This document shows, in pieces, positions 9,843-17,232 of a DNA stretch of 64,000 nucleotides. Made by a program: the position numbers and the translations under genes. Source of the DNA: Chitinophagaceae bacterium (GTDB lineage Bacteria > Bacteroidota > Bacteroidia > Chitinophagales > Chitinophagaceae); the NCBI GenBank assembly GCA_024103425.1, contig JAGFIS010000029.1:124001-188000 (forward strand), read 5' to 3'. The notes under the pieces were generated by a model. It did not search any database, had not been told where the DNA came from, and saw only the letters and a list, made by a program, of their open reading frames with translations. Numbering within the stretch: position 1 is the first letter of the stretch; each line of letters starts with the position of its first letter.

Positions 9843-10322
9843 ATGAAACCAATCAAATTATTACCACACCGATTCAAAGCGATCGGATGGATTGTTCTGA
9901 TTCCCTCGGCACTCATCGGCCTTCTGATACTGTCTCAGCAAGACGGCTTTCTCAATCTCAGTATTCCCGGTAAAATCTTCGCAGTAGTCAACAACGATAT
10001 ATTTGAAGATCCGCAATACTTCACGATTATAAAAACGGACCTTCTGGCAACTCTGCTCGGTGCTCTCGTCACCCTCGGGGCACTGATCGTTGCCTTTTCT
10101 GCCGAAAAAGAAGAAGATGAGTTTATCGCGGCTTTGCGGCTTTCTTCTTTTCAATGGGCGGTTCTGGTCAGTTATGGTATCCTGTTATTCTGTTTTCTCT
10201 TCATATTCGGATTGGCCTTCTTTACTGCAATGGCAATCAATATGTTCACAGTAATCTTCCTGTTCATCATCAGGTTCAACTATTTACTCTATAAAAATAA
10301 ACACTTGCGCAATGAAGAATAA
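9843..10322 (+). CDS. Small integral membrane protein paired with an XRE regulator
   Basis: 159 residues from the ATG at 9843; an in-frame ATG at 9798 is rejected because the promoter elements overlap it. Four hydrophobic stretches (about 14-32, 60-83, 99-125 and 125-145) predict a polytopic inner-membrane protein with a short charged loop AEKEEDEF between helices 2 and 3. I do not recognise a family. Its last 11 bases overlap the start of the XRE regulator, so the two are translationally coupled. Such membrane protein/YozG-like regulator pairs are common in bacteria, usually of unknown function. Confidence 0.7.
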   Translation: MKPIKLLPHRFKAIGWIVLIPSALIGLLILSQQDGFLNLSIPGKIFAVVNNDIFEDPQYFTIIKTDLLATLLGALVTLGALIVAFSAEKEEDEFIAALRLSSFQWAVLVSYGILLFCFLFIFGLAFFTAMAINMFTVIFLFIIRFNYLLYKNKHLRNEE

Positions 10323-10512
10323 CATCAGAGTAGAAAGAGCCATCCTGGAAATGACACAGGAACAACTTGCAGAGAAGGTGGCCGTCAGTCGTCAGACGAT
10401 TCATGCGATTGAAAGAGGAAAATACATTCCGTCCACAGTACTGTCGCTCAAAATTGCAAGAGTCTTTAAAAAACCGGTTGAGGAGATATTTTCACTGGAA
10501 GATAGTGACTAA
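10312..10512 (+). CDS. XRE-family transcriptional regulator (YozG-like)
   Basis: 66 residues consisting almost only of a helix-turn-helix domain: LEMTQEQLAEKVAVSRQTIH (helices 2-3) and the ERGKY...PSTVLSLKIARVF tail. It should bind DNA as a dimer. It overlaps the upstream membrane protein gene by 11 nt (ATGAAGAATAA contains both start and stop). The 16-bp palindrome inside the cassette promoter is a likely autoregulatory site. Confidence 0.88.
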   Translation: MKNNIRVERAILEMTQEQLAEKVAVSRQTIHAIERGKYIPSTVLSLKIARVFKKPVEEIFSLEDSD

Positions 10513-10638
10513 TCTCAAGTGTTTGATTATCAACCTCTTATAATATAAATGAAGAAAACAGAGGGTATTTCACATTTATTTTCCTGCTCTGAAAGTCCAT
10601 TTTAGAATAACTTGCGCCCACATATTAATCAATGAATT

Positions 10639-11766
10639 ATGAAGAAATACTTTTTGATAGCGATATCGCTTTTCTTTTTCTCAGGTCTTTCTGCACAGAA
10701 AAAGGCTAACCTGAAAGGAAAAATCACTGCTCCGATCACCGTAGAACAGGTGTATCTAAGATATGCCGTTGATGGTTCGTCGGTAACCGACAGCGTGCAG
10801 GTCAACAAAGGAAGCTTTTCCTTCAAGACACCTTTAAAAGAGCCGTCAATGGTAATGGTCAGATTAAAGTATCCGGCTAAGGATGAAGCATCAAAGCCTT
10901 ATTACGAAGTGAAAACCATGTATATCGGCCCCGGTACTACACAACTCATCATCCATGACTCTCTGAAAAATTCACTGGTAAAAGGTAATAAAGTTGCTAC
11001 TGATTATGAAAGTATGATGGTAGAACAAAAATACTTCAACGACCAGTCGAGAGAATTATCCGAAGCCTACATGAAGTACCGCCAGGAGAATAACAAAGAA
11101 GGAATGGCTGAGATAGAAAAAAAATATGATGTTCTCGATAGCACTATGAAGCACGATGTTTATTTGAATTTCATTCAGAAAAACCCCAAGTCACCCGTCG
11201 CTTTGATAGCACTCGAGACTTATGCCGGCTACGACATTGACCCCAATGTTATCGAACCTTTGTACAACAATCTGGCTGCATCAACTAAGAATTCAACAAA
11301 CGGTAAAAATCTTGGAGAGAGAATTGAGATTGCCAAGAAAACAGCTGTCGGTGCAGAAGCAATGAATTTTACTCAAAACGACACGTTGGATAAGCCTGTT
11401 TCACTTTCTGACTTCAGAGGTAAATATGTACTGGTAGATTTCTGGGCAAGCTGGTGCGGACCCTGCCGCATGGAAAACCCTAATGTGGTAGCTGCCTTTA
11501 ATAAATACAAAGACAAAAATTTCACCGTACTGGGTGTTTCACTCGATCAGCCCGGTAAGAAAGATGCCTGGATGGAAGCTATTCATAAAGACCAACTGAC
11601 ATGGACACACGTTAGCGACCTTCAGTTTTGGGAAAACGCTGTAGCAGTACAATACGGCATCAGGGCAATTCCTCAAAACCTGCTGATCGACCCTAACGGA
11701 ATAATCATCGCTAAGAATATCAGAGGCGAGGAATTGCAGAACAAACTCGCTGAGATTTTTGAATAA
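10639..11766 (+). CDS. TlpA-like thiol:disulfide oxidoreductase with DUF4369 domain
   Basis: 375 residues. A signal peptide (1-20, ending GLSAQ) precedes a DUF4369 beta domain (about 21-110), a helical linker and a thioredoxin/AhpC-TSA domain with the active site WASWCGPC (Cys273, Cys276) and the cis-proline IP at about residue 344. The protein probably reduces or shuffles disulfides in the periplasm, for example during cytochrome c maturation or stress. Architecture and length are typical of Bacteroidota. It is followed by a strong terminator and stands alone. Confidence 0.9.
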   Translation: MKKYFLIAISLFFFSGLSAQKKANLKGKITAPITVEQVYLRYAVDGSSVTDSVQVNKGSFSFKTPLKEPSMVMVRLKYPAKDEASKPYYEVKTMYIGPGTTQLIIHDSLKNSLVKGNKVATDYESMMVEQKYFNDQSRELSEAYMKYRQENNKEGMAEIEKKYDVLDSTMKHDVYLNFIQKNPKSPVALIALETYAGYDIDPNVIEPLYNNLAASTKNSTNGKNLGERIEIAKKTAVGAEAMNFTQNDTLDKPVSLSDFRGKYVLVDFWASWCGPCRMENPNVVAAFNKYKDKNFTVLGVSLDQPGKKDAWMEAIHKDQLTWTHVSDLQFWENAVAVQYGIRAIPQNLLIDPNGIIIAKNIRGEELQNKLAEIFE

Positions 11767-11810
11767 GAAGATACGGTTTATTCGTTTATACGTTTAATCG
11801 TTTAGATATT

Positions 11811-11860
11811 AAGTGGTGTAAGTATATAGCGTCTCGCTTTTGCTTACACCACTTTCTTTT
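11811..11860 (+). terminator. Intrinsic terminator after the TlpA-like gene
   Basis: A perfect 12-bp stem (AAGTGGTGTAAG, 11811-11822; CTTACACCACTT, 11843-11854) with a 20-nt loop is followed by TCTTTTTCT. It lies 45 bp after the stop codon at 11766. Confidence 0.8.
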
Positions 11861-12335
11861 TCTGCACAATGGAAGTACTGCTTTCATACTTCCTTCGTGT
11901 TCTTTTTGAAAAACCTCTGTACTCGTTGTGGTAAAAGAATTGACCGTAAAGGTCATAGAGGAATGTGCAAAGATCCCGAAGATTCTTTCTCACTTCTCCT
12001 GAGGCTGGAATCACAGAAAATGTCATCGACCACTTATTGAAAGAGGCGTATCTCTAATACGTGCGACTAATTGACCACCCCTACCCCTCCAAAGGAGGGG
12101 AATTGAGTTTCAATCACTGCTACATCTCACAAAATCTCCACCCTCAATTCTGATGCGTTAAAAACATGGATGTAATGAAGGGTTGGTGGAAGTCATCACG
12201 GAGAATAGTACATTTTTCTCCACAGTTGTCTCTCGCCATGGCGGGAACTCTTCGTTTTCAACTCTTCATGTTCTTTGTGAAAAAAATCTTTGTGGACTTT
12301 GTGGCAGAAAAACTAAATACTCTTCCTTAGAAAAA
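11861..12335. repeat. Noncoding stretch with a diverged repeat pair and a C-rich hairpin
   Basis: No gene is supported in this 475-bp gap. Two related segments, 11894-11936 and 12265-12311, share the frame TTCnTGTTCTTT-TGAAAAA...TGTGG...AAAA at roughly three quarters identity. Between them a 7-bp hairpin CCCCTCC-AAA-GGAGGGG lies at 12084-12100. The repeats resemble dispersed intergenic repeats of Bacteroidota genomes; no transposase remnant is visible. Short reading frames here have no codon-use support. Confidence 0.5.
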
Positions 12336-13214
12336 TTAATTAGTAAGCACAAATACAAACAGAATAGTCCCTGTCTCATTACCGCCTGACTGAGTAGGAT
12401 TAAATTTCAGTTCCCTTGCCTTCTGCATAGCGATATTTCTGATATTGGTATTGGAAGTCGTTGTTCCTCTGGCGATCCCCTGGGGAGTAACTTTTCCGGA
12501 AGGATCTACTACTACATCGACATAAACCTTAGCATTTTCGTTAAAGTCGCCTGTCATCTTGGGGATAGCTACCATCCTCCGGCCGCTGAGGCCACGTGCT
12601 ACGCTGATACCGCTTCTGCCACCGGGCGTATTTCCGTAAGCGTCGGGTTTTCCATCCGGACTGCCGGCATCACCTGTTCCGCCTTTGTATCCCTGATTGC
12701 GGTATCCGTTATCTTCTTCCGCATTATTACCGCCTGTCCCCGAGCCGCCTTTATACACACTCTTCGGTGCAGGAGGAGCCGGGTTCGGATTGGTAACCGG
12801 AGAAGGATTGACTGTCTTTGAAGACTTGGCCGTGCTTTCTTTGTTAACGTTCGGTGCCTTGGGATTTGGCTTAGCAGGCTTCACAACAGGTGCAGCATCA
12901 ATATCGCCTGTTTCATCTGCCTCTATCTGGCGAGAAGGCGACTCTTCCACTCTCCTCGAACTTTCTGCACTCGCTACACTCTGATCATCCGGAGCACGAT
13001 CACCGGGAACAAGCGGCTGAATTTCTCCCATACCCTCTTCTTCATTCCCGAGATTAATATCAATAAGATCAAGCGTGTTTTGGGGGGGGATCTCGGCGGC
13101 AGTCCATTTATAGAGGAAAAAAATCAGCAACAAAGAACCGCACACAATAAGCGTGTACAGAAGCGCTTTTCTGTTCTTCTGAACCTCAAATTCGTGTACT
13201 GATAATTCGCTCAC
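12336..13214 (-). CDS. TonB-like energy transducer protein
   Basis: 292 residues. A cytoplasmic N-terminus, one membrane helix (about 17-38) and a long Pro/Gly/Asn-rich periplasmic linker (about 60-215) precede a small C-terminal domain (about 215-292) with the TonB-C-like pattern VYVDVVVDPSGKV...KARELKFNPT...GTILFVFVL. This architecture fits TonB, which couples inner-membrane ExbBD energy to outer-membrane transporters. ExbB/ExbD genes are not adjacent within the window. The linker has glycine repeats rather than the classic EP/KP runs, so a specialised paralog is likely. Confidence 0.75.
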   Translation of the reverse strand: MSELSVHEFEVQKNRKALLYTLIVCGSLLLIFFLYKWTAAEIPPQNTLDLIDINLGNEEEGMGEIQPLVPGDRAPDDQSVASAESSRRVEESPSRQIEADETGDIDAAPVVKPAKPNPKAPNVNKESTAKSSKTVNPSPVTNPNPAPPAPKSVYKGGSGTGGNNAEEDNGYRNQGYKGGTGDAGSPDGKPDAYGNTPGGRSGISVARGLSGRRMVAIPKMTGDFNENAKVYVDVVVDPSGKVTPQGIARGTTTSNTNIRNIAMQKARELKFNPTQSGGNETGTILFVFVLTN

Positions 13215-13279
13215 CGTTAGATATTTGAAGTAAAGTTATTGAATCCGCTTAGGAGACTGCTTCCAATATTGTTAAAAAG

Positions 13280-13933
13280 TTAAATTCTCTTTCCGAACAA
13301 CAGCGTACCAATACGCACCATCGTACTACCTTCTGCAACAGCAACTTTATAATCTGCACTCATCCCCATACTCAAAGTATCCCAGTCTTTGCCGTTTTCT
13401 GTCTTCCTGCAATCGTCAAACAGTGTTTTCAGTGTTTGAAACTCCTTTCGCACCTGTTCCATATCCTCCGTAAAGGTTGCCATGCCCATCAGACCTCTCA
13501 CCTTCACGTTGCTATATTGATTCAGCCGGGCAGTTAATTCCATAACCTCATTGCGGTCCAGTCCGAATTTGGTCTCTTCATCTGCAATAAACACCTGGAG
13601 TAACACTGCTATCGCCCGATTATTTTTTACTGCCTCTTTATTGATTTCTTTCAAAAGCCGCTCACTGTCCACACCATGGATAAGATGAACAAACGGGGCG
13701 ATGTACTTCACTTTATTCCTCTGTAAATGTCCGATAAAATGCCAGTGAATATCCTTGGGCAGAGCTTCCTGTTTGGAAGTAAGTTCCTGCACATAGTTCT
13801 CGCCAAAATCCCGGTGTCCCCAGTTGTAAAGACGAAGGATATCTTCTTCAGGCTTGGTTTTTGAAACGGCGACAAGTGTCACGCCCACAGCGGTCAGCTC
13901 GTCCTTAAATTTCAAAAATTCTGCCTGTTCCAA
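13280..13933 (-). CDS. YggS family pyridoxal phosphate homeostasis protein
   Basis: 217 residues, the usual length for YggS/PLPBP. The PLP-binding lysine is in LVAVSKTKP (about residue 25-27); other signatures are HWHFIGHLQRNK, LLQVFIADEETKFGL and MGMSADYKVAVAEGSTMVRIG. The protein binds PLP in a cytoplasmic TIM barrel and buffers PLP supply without known catalysis. It is followed on the same strand from the acyl-CoA dehydrogenase by 7 bp, so the two are co-transcribed. Confidence 0.92.
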   Translation of the reverse strand: MEQAEFLKFKDELTAVGVTLVAVSKTKPEEDILRLYNWGHRDFGENYVQELTSKQEALPKDIHWHFIGHLQRNKVKYIAPFVHLIHGVDSERLLKEINKEAVKNNRAIAVLLQVFIADEETKFGLDRNEVMELTARLNQYSNVKVRGLMGMATFTEDMEQVRKEFQTLKTLFDDCRKTENGKDWDTLSMGMSADYKVAVAEGSTMVRIGTLLFGKRI

Positions 13934-13940
13934 TTCGTCT

Positions 13941-15095
13941 TTACTTTAAAACACTTCTGCCGATAACAATTCTCTGTATCTCGCTGGTACCTTCATAGAT
14001 CTGTGTAATCTTGGCATCGCGCATCATACGTTCTACGTGGAATTCTTTTACGTATCCGTATCCGCCGTGAATCTGAACTGCTTCAGTTGTTACCCACATA
14101 GCAGTTTCGCTGGCAAATACTTTCGCCATGGCAGAACTTGCATTGTAATCTTTTCCGTGGTCCTTGTCCCACGCTGCCTGCAGGCACAGCAAACGTGCAG
14201 CATTGATGCGGGTAGCCATATCGGCTATCTTGAACTGAATGATCTGATGATCTTTAATGGGCACGCCGAATGCTTTTCTTTCCTTTGAATAAGCGACAGC
14301 TCTTTCCATAGCGCCGGATGCAATACCCAATGCCTGAGAAGCGATGCCGATACGGCCGCCGGAGAGTGTCTTCATGGCAAACTTGAATCCGAAGCCATCG
14401 TCACCAATCCTGTTCTCTTTCGGAACTTTTACATCCTGGAAGCTGATGCTGCGGGTGTCGCTGGCTACAATTCCCATTTTATTCTCTTTCGGACCGATAG
14501 TGATACCGGGCGAGTTACTCTCTACAATGAATGTATTGATACCATGACTGCCTTTCTCGGGATGCGTCTGCGCCATTACCAGAAATACCGATGCAGTACC
14601 TCCGTTGGTAATCCAGTTTTTCACTCCGTTGAGCACATAGTGGTCGCCCTTATCTTCAGCAACTGTTTTTTGAGAAGTTGCATCACTTCCTGCCTCGGGT
14701 TCACTCAGCAGGAATGCGCCGATATATAGTTCTCCATCTTTCTTGCCCTTCGCGAGGGGAGTCAGATATTTTTGTTTTTGCTCTTCTGTTCCAAATTCCT
14801 GAATCCCGTAGCAAACCAGACTGTTATTGACACTCATTGTCACACTCACGCTGGCATCTACCTTACTGATTTCTTCCATTGCCAGTACATAGCTGACGGT
14901 ATCCAGACCGGCGCCGCCATATTCAGGCTTCACCATCATCCCCAAAAAACCGAGGTCGGCCAGTTTCATTATCTGTTCTTTCGGGAAAGTATGATTGATG
15001 TCTCTTTCAATTACTCCCGGCAGGCACTCATTCTGAGCAAAGTCTCTCGCTGCCTGGCGAATCATCTCCTGCTCTTCGGTAAATTTGAAATCCAT
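13941..15095 (-). CDS. Acyl-CoA dehydrogenase (short/medium-chain)
   Basis: 384 residues with the complete family architecture: N-terminal helices, beta domain with LSEPEAGSD, and C-terminal helices ending IHGGYGYVKEFHVERMMRDA followed by the catalytic-base region IYEGTSEIQR. FAD-dependent oxidation of acyl-CoA to enoyl-CoA in the cytoplasm is expected; the closest functional class by length and motifs is butyryl/short-chain acyl-CoA dehydrogenase. It leads a two-gene unit with yggS. Confidence 0.92.
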   Translation of the reverse strand: MDFKFTEEQEMIRQAARDFAQNECLPGVIERDINHTFPKEQIMKLADLGFLGMMVKPEYGGAGLDTVSYVLAMEEISKVDASVSVTMSVNNSLVCYGIQEFGTEEQKQKYLTPLAKGKKDGELYIGAFLLSEPEAGSDATSQKTVAEDKGDHYVLNGVKNWITNGGTASVFLVMAQTHPEKGSHGINTFIVESNSPGITIGPKENKMGIVASDTRSISFQDVKVPKENRIGDDGFGFKFAMKTLSGGRIGIASQALGIASGAMERAVAYSKERKAFGVPIKDHQIIQFKIADMATRINAARLLCLQAAWDKDHGKDYNASSAMAKVFASETAMWVTTEAVQIHGGYGYVKEFHVERMMRDAKITQIYEGTSEIQRIVIGRSVLK

Positions 15096-15172
15096 AGAAA
15101 AAAAATTTGCGCAAATTTAATCTTAATTGCCAACTCTTCCCAATCCGCAGAAACAGGAAAAACGCCTGCTAA

Positions 15173-15721
15173 TCATTTCTTTTCAGCTCCTTTCAGGAAT
15201 TCATCCCTGGTTATTTCGTAAACATAATTGAGTTTGGGCTCCTCGCCGAAATACTTCACTTCGAGTTCTCCGGTCTTTATTGCTCCAAGTTTTACAATAG
15301 ATTTTTGAGAAGGAATATTGACTGCACCGATATGAAAGATAACCTTGTCGGCAAACTGAAACGCGTGGTTTAACATCAGCCGTTTTAATCTGTGGTTGAA
15401 TCCCTGTCCCCAGTGATCTTTGGCAAAGAAGGTATAACCGATCAGCAGCGACTTATCCTCCGGGTTCCAGTCATAGAAGCGCGAACTGCCTATCACTTCT
15501 CCGGTTTGCTTATCCGTTACCAAAAAAGCGCCACCCGACTGCATAGCGCCCTCAAAAAAAGTAGTGAAGACATCTCTCTTATATCGGTTCTTATTCGGAT
15601 GATTCGCCCATACTTCGGGGTCGGAGGCTACTTTGTACAGTCGCTCAAAGTCTTCTTTCTTCAAAGGCTCAGCAAGAATTATATCATCTTCCAAAACGGG
15701 TTGCAGGTTGATTTCACTCAT
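15173..15721 (-). CDS. GNAT family N-acetyltransferase (RimJ/RimL type)
   Basis: 182 residues with the GNAT_3 layout: acceptor-side N-terminus EPLKKEDFERLYKVASDP, central IGSSRFYDW, acetyl-CoA loop WGQGFNHRLKRLM and the C-terminal NIPSQKSIVKLGAIKTGELE. RimJ/RimL-like enzymes acetylate protein N-termini or small amines; the substrate here is unknown. Transcribed alone, divergent from the SDR gene at 15842. Confidence 0.85.
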   Translation of the reverse strand: MSEINLQPVLEDDIILAEPLKKEDFERLYKVASDPEVWANHPNKNRYKRDVFTTFFEGAMQSGGAFLVTDKQTGEVIGSSRFYDWNPEDKSLLIGYTFFAKDHWGQGFNHRLKRLMLNHAFQFADKVIFHIGAVNIPSQKSIVKLGAIKTGELEVKYFGEEPKLNYVYEITRDEFLKGAEKK

Positions 15722-15841
15722 AATCTATTCGCTTTTATTACAGGTTCTCAAATTACCATTCTTCAATAGAATATCAGCAGACTTTTCTTTAATTGGTAAA
15801 CTAAATGCAAGTACTTTGCAATAAGCGAGTTTTGTTTAATT

Positions 15842-16753
15842 ATGAAAACCATCATCCTCACAGGAGGCACCGGAGCTGTAGGAAGTAAACTATCAATGCA
15901 ACTTGCAGAGAAAGGAAATAAAATAATAATTCTGACGCGCAAAAAGAACAATTCGCCCCTTCACGCCAACTGTACATTCTCTTACTGGAACCCCGGCGAA
16001 GGAGAAATAGATATTGATATATTTTTAAAAGCCGATTGCATCATTCATCTGGCAGGAGCCAATATCGCAGAAAAGAAATGGACAGATGAAAGGAGGCGAA
16101 TCATCCTGAACAGCAGACTTGACAGTCTGAGAACGATAGCAAAAGCCTTGAAGACTGTCAACAAAAAGCCTGATATCATCATGGCTTCTGCCATCGGATA
16201 CTACGGATACGATCAGCCAGCAAAAGTTTTTCAAGAAGATGATTCGTCAGGTAAAGGATTTCTTGCAGAAGTCTGCATTCAGCATGAAGCGCTGGCCAAA
16301 GAGCTATTCAGCAATAATCGTTTAGTGATCCTGCGTACGGGAGTTGTATTGAACAAAGAAGCCGGATTCTACAAAGAGGTAGCCCGCTCTCTGAAATTCA
16401 GAGTAGCCGTCATCTTCGGGAAAGGCCAACAAATCGTAAGCTGGATTCACGTAGATGATCTTTGTAATGCTTATCAGTTTGCAACAGAAAACAATCAACT
16501 CTCGGGAATCTTCAATGCCTGTGCTCCACATCCGGCAAGTCTGAAAGAGATTACACTTGCAATGGCACAGTCCCGTTGCGGGAAACCCTTCCTTACATTC
16601 CGCATACCGCCGGTACTCCTGAAAGCAGGATTAGGACAATTAGCAGAAGAGGCACTGTTAGGCACGGCAGACGTCAGTGCCCAAAAGCTGATGGACGCGG
16701 GTTTCTCATTTCAATATCCCAATCTTGATGATGCTATCGGCAACTTACAATGA
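15842..16753 (+). CDS. TIGR01777 family SDR-type NAD(P)-binding protein (YfcH-like)
   Basis: 303 residues. The Rossmann motif TGGTGAVGSKL is at residues 6-16; family landmarks include CIIHLAGANIAEKKW, SAIGYYG, FLAEVC and a DUF1731-like C-terminus ending around residue 300. The family is an atypical extended SDR (epimerase-like) of unknown substrate. It precedes dgkA by 47 bp on the same strand. Confidence 0.88.
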   Translation: MKTIILTGGTGAVGSKLSMQLAEKGNKIIILTRKKNNSPLHANCTFSYWNPGEGEIDIDIFLKADCIIHLAGANIAEKKWTDERRRIILNSRLDSLRTIAKALKTVNKKPDIIMASAIGYYGYDQPAKVFQEDDSSGKGFLAEVCIQHEALAKELFSNNRLVILRTGVVLNKEAGFYKEVARSLKFRVAVIFGKGQQIVSWIHVDDLCNAYQFATENNQLSGIFNACAPHPASLKEITLAMAQSRCGKPFLTFRIPPVLLKAGLGQLAEEALLGTADVSAQKLMDAGFSFQYPNLDDAIGNLQ

Positions 16754-16800
16754 CCCGGACAGAAAAACTCATATAATTTTGAAACACTATTAAAACTCTC

Positions 16801-17169
16801 ATGAATAAAAAGCAATCCTTCGGAAAATCACTGGTTGTCGCACTCAATGGCATTGCCCAATTTGTGGCAAAAGAACGGAATGCAAAGATTCAGTTAGCAG
16901 CAGCCGTAATAAGTATTCTTTTCTCAATCGCATTTGAAATTTCAACTACAGAGTGGTTGTTTGTCATTCTTTCTATTGTCCTTGTATTCATTGCCGAGAT
17001 CATCAATACTTCCATTGAAAAATTATGCGATCTGAACACCAAAGAATTTTCTCCTGATATCAAATTCATAAAGGACATCAGTGCAGGTGCGGTTCTCATT
17101 GCAGCACTGTTTAGTGTGATTACGGCAGGGGTTATTTTTTTGCCGAAGATCCTCGAACTATTAAAATAA
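16801..17169 (+). CDS. DgkA-family kinase (diacylglycerol or undecaprenol kinase)
   Basis: 122 residues with three membrane helices and the DgkA signature AEIINTSIEKLCDL (about residues 61-74), plus the conserved N-terminal ERNAKIQ. In bacteria with this short form the substrate is usually undecaprenol, feeding the lipid carrier for cell-wall synthesis, or diacylglycerol; sequence alone does not decide. Inner membrane. Confidence 0.87.
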   Translation: MNKKQSFGKSLVVALNGIAQFVAKERNAKIQLAAAVISILFSIAFEISTTEWLFVILSIVLVFIAEIINTSIEKLCDLNTKEFSPDIKFIKDISAGAVLIAALFSVITAGVIFLPKILELLK

Positions 17170-17171
17170 AA

Positions 17172-17204
17172 AGGGCTCTGCATCAAAAAATGACACAGAA
17201 CCCT
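17172..17204 (-). terminator. Terminator between convergent dgkA and the S9 peptidase gene
   Basis: Arms AGGGCTCTG (17172-17180) and CAGAACCCT (17196-17204) pair with one mismatch. On the minus strand the stem is followed by TTTTTATTTT, serving the S9 peptidase gene that ends at 17233. It may also end the plus-strand dgkA message. Confidence 0.7.
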
Positions 17205-17232
17205 GCGTTTATTGTTTCAATTAACCGCCTGA

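Noticed and set aside
11861..12335. Insertion sequence remnant
   Set aside because: No transposase similarity, terminal inverted repeats or target duplication seen, only short diverged repeats.
12183..12389. 68-codon plus-strand frame in the repeat-rich gap
   Set aside because: It runs through a repeat unit and into the end of the tonB-like gene, and has no supported start.
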